Source of the DNA: Flavobacterium sp. JAD_PAG50586_2
Lineage (GTDB): Bacteria; Bacteroidota; Bacteroidia; Flavobacteriales; Flavobacteriaceae
Length of the DNA stretch: 64,000 nucleotides
Assembly: GCA_023213215.1 (NCBI GenBank)
Contig: CP096136.1
Location: 3,386,724 to 3,450,723, forward strand
Direction of reading: 5' to 3'
Shown: positions 17,396-26,521 of the stretch, in pieces
Position numbering within the stretch: the first letter of the stretch is position 1
Layout: each line of letters opens with the position of its first letter
The notes under the pieces: model-generated
What the model saw: only the letters and a program-made list of their open reading frames with translations
Told to the model about the DNA's origin: nothing
Databases searched by the model: none
Translations under genes and position numbers: made by a program

Positions 17396-17861
17396 GTCGG
17401 GGACGACGCGGTTTTGGTGCAAAGATTCTCGATAATTCTTCGGTGAGGGCATTAAAATTTTCCATTTGGTCTTTGCGGCATAACTTTTTGATGTCTTCAA
17501 AATGTTTGAAATGCGTATGCTCAATTTGCTTCTGATTAAAATTGATAACGGAAATCAGGCTGTCTTTGGTTTTAGCATTTGTTTCGGTTTGGCTTAACTG
17601 CGAATACAGTTCATTTTTGGCCTGACGGATGTTATCATCCAGTCTTGTAATTTCTCCACGATGCCATTGTATGAGCTTCGCATAATCATCTTGCTGTTTT
17701 TTATCGAAATTCAGTTTTTCAATTATAATTTCCTTGGGTTCTGGTCTGCCACCATTTGGTGGACGATGCTCTTTTCCGTTTAGAAGTAAAAATCCAAGTG
17801 TTCCCAAATTGATTAGTAGTAATCCGATAACGGCAATGGTTAATAGTTTTGTCTTTTCCAT
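17388..17861 (-). CDS. Periplasmic heavy-metal sensor (CnrX/Spy-like)
   Basis: 157 residues: an N-terminal membrane anchor or signal (LLTIAVIGLLLINLGTLGFLLL), then a mostly helical periplasmic part with LNFDKKQQDDYAKLIQWH, DDNIRQAKNELY and HFKHFEDIKKLC, resembling the four-helix hook of CpxP/Spy/ZraP/CnrX proteins. Several His residues (IQWHR, HTHFKHF) could bind metal, as in CnrX. It lies between an anti-sigma candidate (2-bp gap) and the MbnP-like gene (8-bp overlap), the same order as in sigma/anti-sigma/sensor modules such as cnrYXH. I infer that it reports periplasmic metal to the sigma factor. Confidence 0.8.
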   Translation of the reverse strand: MEKTKLLTIAVIGLLLINLGTLGFLLLNGKEHRPPNGGRPEPKEIIIEKLNFDKKQQDDYAKLIQWHRGEITRLDDNIRQAKNELYSQLSQTETNAKTKDSLISVINFNQKQIEHTHFKHFEDIKKLCRKDQMENFNALTEELSRIFAPKPRRPRHD

Positions 17862-17863
17862 AA

Positions 17864-18136
17864 TTATTGGTATAACTGGTTACTTTTATTGACAGTCATT
17901 TCTAAATAAGCTTCAGTGGAATTGACTCTTTGCTTGGTTTTGGATGTTAGGACAGAAAAATTAAGCAGGACTAAAACCACTATTGAAGCTGCAACGAGCC
18001 AAAGCGTTTTAGATGAAACCTTATTTTCCTGCTGGATTCTTTTTTGAATTTTTGAAAACAAATCTTCTGAAGGACTAACAGATTTCATTACGTTAGTGCT
18101 GTTTAATACATTCTTTATCCATTTCTCTTTTTCCAT
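17864..18136 (-). CDS. Short membrane protein, candidate anti-sigma factor
   Basis: 90 residues with a cytoplasmic N-terminal helix (MEKEKWIKNVLNSTNVMK, then SEDLFSKIQKRIQQ), one membrane segment (TLWLVAASIVVLVLLNFSVL, about residues 44-63) and a short periplasmic tail. The size, topology and position, 20 bp after an ECF sigma gene and 2 bp before a periplasmic sensor, match CnrY-type anti-sigma factors. No zinc anti-sigma motif (HxxxCxxC) is present. Function is inferred from topology and context. Confidence 0.65.
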   Translation of the reverse strand: MEKEKWIKNVLNSTNVMKSVSPSEDLFSKIQKRIQQENKVSSKTLWLVAASIVVLVLLNFSVLTSKTKQRVNSTEAYLEMTVNKSNQLYQ

Positions 18137-18156
18137 ACTTACTTTGACGAAGGTTT

Positions 18157-18705
18157 TTATTTTTTCTTGTGGTAGTTTGTGAATTTGGCTGCCAATTTTT
18201 CCTGAAGCGACGCTTTAGCCCTAAATACAAGCGATTCTACAGATGAAATACTTAATTGCATAATATCGGCAATTTCAGGATTACTCAATCCATCTAACTT
18301 GGAAAGTAGGAAAGCAGTCTTTTGGTTTTCGGTAAGTGTATTGATAACTTCAAATAATATCGCAGCTTCTTCCTTATTTTCCATCAGGATTCCTGGATGT
18401 TCAAAAGTAGGAGTGTTAAGGTATTCCTGTTCGTTCTGGCTTTTCTTTCCAAAAATAAAAAGGCGTTTCTGGCTGTTCTTTTGTTTGATGTAATCCAGGC
18501 ACTGATTAATCGTAATGCGGTAAATCCACGTTTTATAGGATGATTTTTGATTGAAATTGTCCAAAGAATTGTAGATTTTGACAAACACATCCTGCGTTAT
18601 TTCTTCAGCATCTTCAACATGCTGCAGATAATTCAATGCCACATTGAACACGAGGGTTTTGTAGTCGTGGTATAGTTTTTCAAAAAGGCTTTGGTTTTCA
18701 ATCAC
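18157..18705 (-). CDS. ECF-type RNA polymerase sigma factor
   Basis: 182 residues with sigma region 2 (FNVALNYLQHVEDAEEITQDVFVKIY, then SSYKTWIYRITINQCLDYIK) and region 4 (LLSKLDGLSNPEIADIMQLS followed by SSVESLVFRAK), and no region 3, as in extracytoplasmic-function sigma factors. The start is GTG; no upstream ATG is available. It heads the six-gene minus-strand operon that ends with the YHYH gene and is divergent to fabG across a 151-bp region. By analogy with CnrH-like systems it probably drives its own operon under metal or envelope stress. Confidence 0.9.
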   Translation of the reverse strand: MIENQSLFEKLYHDYKTLVFNVALNYLQHVEDAEEITQDVFVKIYNSLDNFNQKSSYKTWIYRITINQCLDYIKQKNSQKRLFIFGKKSQNEQEYLNTPTFEHPGILMENKEEAAILFEVINTLTENQKTAFLLSKLDGLSNPEIADIMQLSISSVESLVFRAKASLQEKLAAKFTNYHKKK

Positions 18706-18764
18706 TTTGGTTGGTTTGGCGTTACAATGATACTAAATGATTTTTTACTAAGTATAAATTATTC

Positions 18765-18772
18765 TATATTTG
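18765..18772 (+). promoter_or_regulatory. -7 box upstream of fabG
   Basis: TATATTTG fits the Bacteroidota -7 element, about 85 bp before the fabG start; the -33 region is T-rich without a clear TTTG. A second TTTG follows at 18786-18789. Confidence 0.4.
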
Positions 18773-18856
18773 AACTTTCAATATTTGATAATGTCCAGTG
18801 GACATGCGGAATTAAAAATCGAGTTCAGCGAATAATCTAAACTAACTAAATATAGC

Positions 18857-19603
18857 ATGAAATTATTAGAAGGAAAAGTAGCCATCATTACTGGCGCAAG
18901 CAGAGGAATCGGAAGCGGAATAGCTAAGGTTTTTGCCCAACATGGAGCCAACGTAGCGTTTACTTATAGCTCGTCTGCGGAATCTGCCCAGGTTTTGGAA
19001 AACGAATTAACGGCCATGGGAATCAAAGCCAAAGGATATAAATCGAACGCAGCCGATTTCAATGAAGCCCAAAAATTAATTGACGATGTGATGGCCGATT
19101 TTGGAAACATTGATATACTAATCAACAATGCCGGAGTGACCAAAGACAATCTTTTAATGCGTATGTCTGAAGAGGATTTTGACAAAGTAATCGAAATCAA
19201 CCTGAAGTCAGTGTTCAATATGACTAAAGCCGTACAGAAAATCATGCTGAAAAACCGCAAAGGTTCTATCGTGAATATGAGTAGTGTAGTAGGCGTGAAA
19301 GGAAATGCGGGTCAGGCAAATTATGCTGCTTCAAAAGCAGGTATGATTGGTTTTACCAAATCGGTTGCCTTAGAATTAGGTTCAAGGAATATCCGTTGCA
19401 ACGCCATTGCGCCAGGATTCATAGAAACCGAAATGACAGCAAAATTAAACGATGATGTGGTTCAGGGCTGGAGAGATTCTATTCCGTTAAAACGTGGAGG
19501 AACACCGGAAGATGTTGCCAATGCCTGTCTTTTCTTTGCCTCTGATATGAGCGCTTATGTTTCGGGCCAAGTGTTGAATGTTTGCGGAGGAATGCTAACG
19601 TAA
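18857..19603 (+). CDS. fabG: 3-oxoacyl-[acyl-carrier-protein] reductase
   Basis: A 248-residue short-chain dehydrogenase that reduces 3-oxoacyl-ACP with NADPH in fatty-acid elongation. It has the nucleotide loop TGASRGIGSGIA near residue 12, NNAG near 90, the catalytic Ser in NMSSVVG, Tyr156 and Lys160 in YAASKAG, and the FabG-typical tail (APGFIETEMTAKL ... SGQVLNVCGGM). It stands alone in its orientation after the ECF operon and before a VWA-domain gene. Confidence 0.93.
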   Translation: MKLLEGKVAIITGASRGIGSGIAKVFAQHGANVAFTYSSSAESAQVLENELTAMGIKAKGYKSNAADFNEAQKLIDDVMADFGNIDILINNAGVTKDNLLMRMSEEDFDKVIEINLKSVFNMTKAVQKIMLKNRKGSIVNMSSVVGVKGNAGQANYAASKAGMIGFTKSVALELGSRNIRCNAIAPGFIETEMTAKLNDDVVQGWRDSIPLKRGGTPEDVANACLFFASDMSAYVSGQVLNVCGGMLT

Positions 19604-19604
19604 T

Positions 19605-19690
19605 TATTTTAAATTTTAAATTATAAATTTTGAATTAGGTTTTGTTTGAATATTCATTTAAAACTCAAAATTCAAAATTCAAAATAACTT
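19605..19690. repeat. AATTTTAAATTTT / CAAAATTCAAAATT low-complexity patch
   Basis: The 93-bp gap between fabG and the VWA gene consists of TTTTAAATT-type copies on the left and CAAAATTCAAAATTCAAAAT on the right; the two halves are partly complementary (AATTTTGAATT / AATTCAAAATT), allowing an AT-rich hairpin. Confidence 0.5.
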
Positions 19691-19696
19691 TTCTAA

Positions 19697-21724
19697 ATGA
19701 GTTCCACAACAATACTGTTATTACTCGTATCAATACTAATTGCTGCTGGTTTATCATTTTACCAATATTTATATAAAGTCAAAAGCAGGTCGAAGGTGAC
19801 ATTGCTTTTGGCTTTTTTGCGTTTCTTTAGCATTTTCGGATTGTTGCTTTTATTGATTAATCCAATAATTACCAGAAAAACAGTAGAAACTGTCAAAACA
19901 CCTTTGCCGATTGTCATTGATAATTCGGCTTCGATAAAAGACCTGAAAGCGGACAAATCAGCTATGGAAGTCTTTCAGAAACTTTCCGAAAACTCAGATT
20001 TAGCAGCTAAGTTTGATGTTCAGGCCTATCAGTTTGATGCCGACTTTTTACCATCGGACACCATCAATTTTAAAGGAAAACAATCTAATATTGATGTCGT
20101 TGCGAAGAATCTGAAAAACATCTACAAAAACCTGAATTACCCAACAGTTTTGATTTCTGACGGAAACCAGACTTCAGGTGAGGATTATGTCTTTGGATTC
20201 AATCCAGACAATAAGGTTTATCCGTTGGTAGTTGGCGATACGACTACATACTTAGATTTGAGGGTTTCACAGCTCAATGTCAACAAATATGCGTTTCACA
20301 AAAATAAATACCCGGTTGAAGTATTCCTGAACTATTCGGGAACCAAAAGTATCAATGCCACATTTAAGATTACTCAAGGTAATTCGACGCTAAATCAACA
20401 AACCCTTGCTTTTTCACCTTCCAAAAAATCAGCAACCATAAACGTTCTGCTTCCTGCAGACAAAGTAGGTTTACAAATCTTAAAAGCTACCATTTCTTCA
20501 AAAGAGACAGAAAAGAATACATACAACAATACCAAGAATTTCGCAGTAGAAGTTATCGACCAAAAAACGGAAGTGGCTTTAATTTCTTCGATTTCACATC
20601 CGGATTTAGGTGCAATCAAACGAAGTATAGAGTCTAATGCACAAAAAAAAGTAACCATACTTAAACCAAAACAAGTCAATTCATTAGATAATTATAATGT
20701 TTTGATATTGTATCAGCCCAATGGAGAATTTAAGACTGTTTTTGATCAAAATGAAAATGCGAAAATAAACACCTGGACCATTACAGGAAATGATACGGAT
20801 TATAATTTCCTGAACCAAAACCAAACCAATTTTAGCTTTAAAATGAGCGGAAGCAAAGAGGATTATCTTGCCGCATTTGACAGCCAGTTCAACCTCTTTG
20901 CTTTAGACAATATCGGGTTTGAACAGTTTCCACCTTTGGAAAATCCTTTTGGAGCGATTACAGCCAACGGAAATGTAAATGTCCTATTATCGTCCACGAT
21001 ACGAAATATCGCTACCAATCAGCCGTTAATGACTTTCTCAGAAAATCAGGGCAGGAGAAGCGCGTACCTTTTTGGCGAAAATATTTGGAAATGGAGGGCA
21101 AATACGCATGTTGACAAGAAAAGCTTTGCGGACTTTGATGTTTTTCTGGATAAAACTATTCAGTATTTGGCGTCAAATAATGCCCGAAAGTCTTTGGTAG
21201 TTGGTCACGAGCGTTTTTATAATTCAGGTGAAGGCATTGAGATCACTGCTCAGTACTTCAACAAAAATTACGAATTGGATGAAAAAGCCCGGTTGACTAT
21301 CTCAGTTACCAATAGCAAAACGAAACAAGTAAAGCGTTATGATTTACTTCGTACGTCGAATGCTTTTAAAGTAAATCTTGACGGATTGGCTGCTGGTAAC
21401 TATACCTTTACTGTTAAGGAACTGAACTCTAATTCAGCTTACAGCGGCAGTTTTGAGGTATTGGATTTTGATATCGAAAAACAATTTGTAAATCCGGATT
21501 GGAATAAACTCAACCAATTGGCTGCACAAACCAAAGGAAAAGCTTTTCTTGCAAGTCAGGCAGATGCCCTGGTGAAGCAACTACTTGCTGATGATAGTTA
21601 CAAAGCCATCCAGAAAACACTCGTAAAGAAATCTCCTTTAATTGAATGGATTTGGTTGCTGGTTCTTATTGTTATTTCCTTAGCTTCAGAATGGTTTATT
21701 AGAAAATATAACGGATTATTATAA
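19697..21724 (+). CDS. Membrane-anchored VWA-like domain protein
   Basis: 675 residues. Two N-terminal membrane segments (ILLLLVSILIAAGLSFYQYL and LLAFLRFFSIFGLLLLLINPII) precede a von Willebrand A-like domain with a MIDAS-type DNSASI (about residue 75) and LISDGNQTSGED. A long middle region resembles an Ig-like segment and a glutamine-amidotransferase-like domain without a visible catalytic triad. A final membrane segment (EWIWLLVLIVISLASEWFI) lies at the C terminus. This architecture is common in Bacteroidota and resembles BatA/BatB-type and aerotolerance-like proteins, but no substrate or partner is known here. Confidence 0.75.
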   Translation: MSSTTILLLLVSILIAAGLSFYQYLYKVKSRSKVTLLLAFLRFFSIFGLLLLLINPIITRKTVETVKTPLPIVIDNSASIKDLKADKSAMEVFQKLSENSDLAAKFDVQAYQFDADFLPSDTINFKGKQSNIDVVAKNLKNIYKNLNYPTVLISDGNQTSGEDYVFGFNPDNKVYPLVVGDTTTYLDLRVSQLNVNKYAFHKNKYPVEVFLNYSGTKSINATFKITQGNSTLNQQTLAFSPSKKSATINVLLPADKVGLQILKATISSKETEKNTYNNTKNFAVEVIDQKTEVALISSISHPDLGAIKRSIESNAQKKVTILKPKQVNSLDNYNVLILYQPNGEFKTVFDQNENAKINTWTITGNDTDYNFLNQNQTNFSFKMSGSKEDYLAAFDSQFNLFALDNIGFEQFPPLENPFGAITANGNVNVLLSSTIRNIATNQPLMTFSENQGRRSAYLFGENIWKWRANTHVDKKSFADFDVFLDKTIQYLASNNARKSLVVGHERFYNSGEGIEITAQYFNKNYELDEKARLTISVTNSKTKQVKRYDLLRTSNAFKVNLDGLAAGNYTFTVKELNSNSAYSGSFEVLDFDIEKQFVNPDWNKLNQLAAQTKGKAFLASQADALVKQLLADDSYKAIQKTLVKKSPLIEWIWLLVLIVISLASEWFIRKYNGLL

Positions 21725-22044
21725 CTTTTCTGTTAGGTTATATTATGTATTCTAAATTTCGTATTCTTACTAATATTCATCATTTTAAAGCTGTAAAGTG
21801 CATTTAAAAAGGTAATTATTTGTGTGTTTTATCTAATTTTTTTGCACTTAAACGGCTTTTATTTTCTTTGTAAAGCTCTTGTATTCAAGGATATCTGATA
21901 ATTATAATAATTTTAAGCCTCAATTTAAGCCAAACAAATCTCAAATTGTGAACTTAATCGAGTTTATCTTAATCTCAACGGTTTTTTTGTAGTCCTCTGA
22001 CTAGTTGGTATAAATTTATAATATCAACTTCTAAATCAGGTATT
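21725..22044. other. 320-bp AT-rich intergenic region
   Basis: No ORF, RNA gene or clear terminator is seen. It presumably carries the promoter of the large T9SS gene, but I find no convincing TTTG/TAnnTTTG pair. A TAATTATAATAATTTTAA stretch around 21897-21917 is the only notable local pattern. Confidence 0.4.
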
Positions 22045-25000
22045 ATGAGAACATCATTACACAACCTTATGTTTTTTGGAAATAAAGAAACCAAAAACAG
22101 TCCCCAAACTGTCTACCCTAAAGAACAAATTATTGAGCAACCGAATGTATACAGCCTTAAAATAGTAGCGATACTTTTTATACTGTTTAATCTGTTTGCA
22201 ATAAACAATGCATCTGCCCAAAAGACTTGGGATGGTGGTGCAAGCAATGACAATTGGTCCGATGCGCAAAACTGGAATGGTAACGTTGCACCGGTTTCAA
22301 CCGATAATGTTGTTATTCCAAATGGATTTACTGCAATTTTAGACACTTCTGTTACTGTAGCTTCACTGACAGTAGGTGGTGGAAGTAGTGGTACTTTTAC
22401 AATTGGAAATGGCAATGCCAACAGAACGCTTACAGTTACAGGAAATGTAACAGTAAATGCAGGAGCTACACTAACATCTGCCGGAAATGGCGGAAATGAT
22501 TTAATCATTGGTGGAAACTTAACTAACGCCGGAACATTTACCGATAATAGTGCTGATGTGGATGTTGCGTTTAACGGTAGCAACCAAACTATTAGTGGAG
22601 CTGGCAATTATTTATTTAATACCATAACATTTAGTGGTGGCGGAACCAAAACCCTGTCCTCTAATATTACGGTTAGTAATAACTGGACTAATAACGGTGG
22701 AACTTTTGCAGGAACAGGAACTGTAACTCTTGATGGATCATCCTCAATTGGAGGCTCAGCAACATCAGCTTTCCCAAACCTGACCATAACAGGTACTGTA
22801 TCACAAGGAATAAATACTAGCGTAACAGGAAATTATCTTCAAACAGGAGGATCTTATACGGTTACTCCGGGTTCAACAGCCTACACGCTTAGTGTTACGG
22901 GTAATTTTACGCAAAGTGGCGGTGTTTTTTATGTAACAGGAGGCTCAGCTACTGCTGGTGCTACGGTAACCGTATCCGGAAACACCTCTATTTTCTCGAT
23001 ATTTATGGAGCCTAATGAATCTAACACGGCATCCACAGTTTTATTTCAGGCTAACGGAAATGTTACATTTACAGGATCCTCAACAACCGATTCTTTAGAT
23101 TGGATGGATGGCGGATCACCAGGTTCGGTTTATAACATTACATTCGGAATTAAAGGTAATTTTAACTGGTCTAATACTTCAGGAAGACCATATACCAATG
23201 GAAGCGGACGGGCAAAGGGATTTGTGTTCAACGGAACGGGAACTTTGGCAGCACCGCAAACGCTTACCTACAGCGGTAGCTCTAGTTCGAGCAGTTGGGG
23301 GCTTATATTTGAAGTTAGTGCAAATACCTGTGTAAAATTGCTTAGCAGCTTAGCGCTAGGTGCACAGAACAATCCAGCGAGTACTTTTACCATAGATGGT
23401 ATTTTAGATGCCCAAAATGCTGTTATCAGCGGAAGTATAGCCAGTGGTGTTAAACTTAATTCAGGTGCTACATTAGTTACTTCAAATACGGGAGGTGTTA
23501 CTTCAACTATAACCGCAACAAGCCCAACATACAATTCGGCAGCCAATTATATATTTAATGGAGCTGCCAATCAAACCGCTAATTTTGGAAATGCAAATAT
23601 CAATAATTTAACAATTTCTAATACTAGTGGTTCCGTTACACTGAACGCTGCAATTACAGCAAGTGGTAATGTATTAATCAATAGCGGTGGAGGTTCATTA
23701 ACGGCCGGAAACTTTAGTCACAATATAGGTGGGAATTGGACCCGAAATGGATCATTTGTACAAGGTACTTCAACTATTAATCTAAATGGATCTTCATCCC
23801 AAACTATTGGAGGTTCTTCTACTACATTTAATAACCTTACATTAGCCAATAGTACAAAGGTATTTGGCGTTTCCACTATTGTTAATGGAAATCTAACTAT
23901 TGCTTCATCTGCAGTAGCTAATTTAGGTTCGATAACTACACACACTGCGGGTACCTTAACACTTGGAACATTTGGAACTGTTGCCGCTAAATTCGGAAGT
24001 ATTAGTACATCTGGTACAGCGCCTGTATATAAAAATGACACCTATTTTACACCAACTACAATAGGTTATGTAACCGTTGGTTCATCAAGCTGTATAGCTC
24101 CGACAATTACCTTTAGCTCAATCCCAAATATTTGTGAAGGTGCGACTTCTTTGTCTCTACCATACACGGCAACAACTGGCAGTCCCAATCTGTATTCTAT
24201 TTCAGGAACAGGGATTACTGCCGTAACTAATGGAACCTTAAATCCACCATCATCATCAATAACCGTAAATCTTAGTACTCCGGCAGTAGCAGGAACCGTT
24301 TCGTCTACGGCTTTTACAGTTTCAAACAGTACTACTGGATGTGTTTCCAATAACATAAATGGTTCAGTAACTGTTATTCCAGCAGCCAATGCAGGAAATG
24401 ATGGCGCATTAACTATCTGTGCAGGAAGTACGGTAACCTTAGCACAGTTAAATGCAGCTATTACAGGAGAACAACCAGGAGGAACTTGGACACCCGCTTT
24501 AGGCGGAGCGGGAACTTATACCTATACTGTAAGTGCTACATCGCCTTGTACTGCACCTGATAGTTCGCAAGTAATTGTAAGTGCACAGGCTCAACCCAAT
24601 GCAGGAGCAGATGGAATTCTAACTATCTGTGCTGGAAGTACCGTAACATTAGCACAGTTAAATGCAGCTATTACAGGAGAAGATGAAAGTGGAAGCTGGA
24701 CACCAACCTTAGCAGGAGCAGGAACATACACTTATACGGTAAACGCAACTTCACCTTGTGTGGCACCTGATGTTTCACAAGTTGTTGTAACAGAACAGGC
24801 TGGTCCTAACGCAGGAAATGACGGCGTTTACACTATCTGTTCAGGAACCAATATTACTTTATCACAATTGCAGGCAGCTATCACAGGAGAAGATGCAGGA
24901 GGAACGTGGACTCCGGTACTTGGCGGAGCAGGAACCTATACTTATACGGTAGCAGCAACTTCACCTTGTACAGCACCTGATACTTCGATAGTAGTTGTAA

Positions 25001-26202
25001 CTGCGGTTTCCTGTCAGGCAGCAGAACTTTCAAACTGTGGAAATACTCCGGTACTTACCTCTATAAATGCAAGGATATTTGTATCTAACACCGTTACACA
25101 AGCTACAAAATACCGTTATAGAGTGGCAGTGTCCACTACACCTTCCAGCTATTTCTATGCTGAGACAAACTATCCAAGTTTCAGGCTGACCGATGTTGTA
25201 GGCTTGACTCCAGCATATGGAACGACTTATAATGTAGAGATTCAGAATGAATTCTTGTTAGGTGGAAATACAGTTGCTTCAGCTTACGGTACATTGTGTA
25301 CAGTTACAACACAAGCAGCTACAGATATTGCAATACCTGTAAATCAGTGCGGACAAACGTTGGCGGCCGTTAATTCAAAAATCTATGTTAATGGTGTAAC
25401 AGGTGCTACTATGTATACCTACAGAATAGCCAAACAATCGGCACCAACGACTTATTCCTATATAGAGACTCCCTATTCAAATTTCCGTCTTACAAATCCT
25501 CCAACAAGCGGAAACGTTGCTATACAACACGATGAACAGTATATAGTTGCAGTAAGTGCTACTACTACAAATGGTGTTTCAGATTTTAATTCGCCATGTG
25601 TTGTTGGTACTCCACAAGGCCCGGTAACAACTATTCAGGGATCACAATGTGGTGATGATGATAATCCGTACTTAATAAGAACATCAAGTACTAAAGTATA
25701 CGCAGCTAATCTAGTATCAGGTGCTACTTATACCTTCAAATTAGAACAGTATAGCGGAAATGTCTTAGTAGATACTAACGAAGCAACATCGCCAATAAAC
25801 TATTTCGATACCAACATGTTTACGGGAGAAAATGCATTATTGCCAGATACAAACTACCACGTGTTTGTGCGTATTAATTACTATGGAGAAGGAGAATACG
25901 ACCACGATTGTGTTGTTAGAACTCCGGCCGCATTGAAAAATGAGGAAATGACGAATGAGTTTAAGGCAGTAGCTTATCCAAACCCATTTGCCAATAACTT
26001 CATGATTGATGTTAAATCAGCAAGTAAATCAGAAGTAAACCTAAAAGTTTATGATATGATCGGCAGAATGATTGATCAAAAGGAAGTAAGGATGTCTGAT
26101 TTAGAAACAACAGAAATTGGAAACAATTATCCAAGTGGAGTATACAACATAATTGTGTCACAGGAAAGCAATACTCAGACTGTTAGGGTTGTTAAAAGAT
26201 AA
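22045..26202 (+). CDS. Large T9SS-exported repeat protein, 1385 aa
   Basis: A long N-terminal extension carries a signal-like segment (LKIVAILFILFNLFAINNASAQ, cleavage about residue 58). It is followed by WDGGASNDNWSDAQNWNG, then about 650 residues of Thr/Ser/Gly/Asn-rich, beta-helix-like sequence. Three near-identical ~70-residue modules (TICAGSTVTLAQLNAAITGE ... GTYTYTV ... SPC.APD) span about 24385-25010. After them come three ~95-residue fibronectin-like modules, each opening with a CG pair (SNCGNTP, NQCGQTL, SQCGDDD), and a T9SS type A domain (AYPNPFANNFMID ... SGVYNIIV ... VRVVKR). Probably a surface adhesin. Flanked by a 320-bp upstream gap and a terminator. Confidence 0.88.
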   Translation: MRTSLHNLMFFGNKETKNSPQTVYPKEQIIEQPNVYSLKIVAILFILFNLFAINNASAQKTWDGGASNDNWSDAQNWNGNVAPVSTDNVVIPNGFTAILDTSVTVASLTVGGGSSGTFTIGNGNANRTLTVTGNVTVNAGATLTSAGNGGNDLIIGGNLTNAGTFTDNSADVDVAFNGSNQTISGAGNYLFNTITFSGGGTKTLSSNITVSNNWTNNGGTFAGTGTVTLDGSSSIGGSATSAFPNLTITGTVSQGINTSVTGNYLQTGGSYTVTPGSTAYTLSVTGNFTQSGGVFYVTGGSATAGATVTVSGNTSIFSIFMEPNESNTASTVLFQANGNVTFTGSSTTDSLDWMDGGSPGSVYNITFGIKGNFNWSNTSGRPYTNGSGRAKGFVFNGTGTLAAPQTLTYSGSSSSSSWGLIFEVSANTCVKLLSSLALGAQNNPASTFTIDGILDAQNAVISGSIASGVKLNSGATLVTSNTGGVTSTITATSPTYNSAANYIFNGAANQTANFGNANINNLTISNTSGSVTLNAAITASGNVLINSGGGSLTAGNFSHNIGGNWTRNGSFVQGTSTINLNGSSSQTIGGSSTTFNNLTLANSTKVFGVSTIVNGNLTIASSAVANLGSITTHTAGTLTLGTFGTVAAKFGSISTSGTAPVYKNDTYFTPTTIGYVTVGSSSCIAPTITFSSIPNICEGATSLSLPYTATTGSPNLYSISGTGITAVTNGTLNPPSSSITVNLSTPAVAGTVSSTAFTVSNSTTGCVSNNINGSVTVIPAANAGNDGALTICAGSTVTLAQLNAAITGEQPGGTWTPALGGAGTYTYTVSATSPCTAPDSSQVIVSAQAQPNAGADGILTICAGSTVTLAQLNAAITGEDESGSWTPTLAGAGTYTYTVNATSPCVAPDVSQVVVTEQAGPNAGNDGVYTICSGTNITLSQLQAAITGEDAGGTWTPVLGGAGTYTYTVAATSPCTAPDTSIVVVTAVSCQAAELSNCGNTPVLTSINARIFVSNTVTQATKYRYRVAVSTTPSSYFYAETNYPSFRLTDVVGLTPAYGTTYNVEIQNEFLLGGNTVASAYGTLCTVTTQAATDIAIPVNQCGQTLAAVNSKIYVNGVTGATMYTYRIAKQSAPTTYSYIETPYSNFRLTNPPTSGNVAIQHDEQYIVAVSATTTNGVSDFNSPCVVGTPQGPVTTIQGSQCGDDDNPYLIRTSSTKVYAANLVSGATYTFKLEQYSGNVLVDTNEATSPINYFDTNMFTGENALLPDTNYHVFVRINYYGEGEYDHDCVVRTPAALKNEEMTNEFKAVAYPNPFANNFMIDVKSASKSEVNLKVYDMIGRMIDQKEVRMSDLETTEIGNNYPSGVYNIIVSQESNTQTVRVVKR
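24385..25010 (+). repeat. Three tandem ~207-bp coding repeats
   Basis: Units begin near 24385, 24595 and 24802. Each encodes NAG.DG...TIC.G and then AAITGE...GTYTYTV.ATSPC. They are similar at DNA level as well, which suggests recent duplication or gene conversion inside the adhesin gene. Confidence 0.8.
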
Positions 26203-26228
26203 AAATGTTTAATACTAATAACCGGAAA

Positions 26229-26257
26229 AGGCCTTCGAGTAATCGAGGGTCTTTTTT
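26229..26257 (+). terminator. Terminator of the large T9SS gene
   Basis: CCTTCGA and TCGAGGG pair (one G-T) around GTAA, followed by CTTTTTT, about 27 bp after the stop codon. Confidence 0.8.
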
Positions 26258-26521
26258 AAAATTACAAATCCTTTTTGTTCTATTGCTTAATCTTTCATTC
26301 GATTTAGGTTCGCAGTTTGTTCGCGAAAAGTACATAGCATAGTAGTACAACCCCGAACAAAACCCGAATAAAATCACTCGAAGTAACGGTGACAGCTAAA
26401 ATAGAACCTTATCATAATCCGCAAGGAAAAACCCAATACTTAAATTTTCATTAAAATCAAATTCCGATTGGTTTTAGATTTCAATTTTAAATTACCTTTA
26501 TCTTCTTAATACTGCAACAAT
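26258..26521. other. Intergenic region upstream of the two-component system
   Basis: About 260 bp with no ORF I can support. A small GTTCGC...GTTCGCGAA direct repeat lies around 26310-26326. A weak promoter-like TACCTTTA (26493-26500) with TTG 22 bp upstream lies 22 bp before the response regulator. Confidence 0.4.

Noticed and set aside
17396..17524. Longer N terminus for the MbnP-like protein
   Set aside because: It would read through the end of the sensor gene and place the signal peptide internally.
22113..24389. Several Val/Pro-rich antisense ORFs inside the adhesin gene
   Set aside because: Produced by the Thr/Gly/Asn-rich repetitive coding strand; no start signals.
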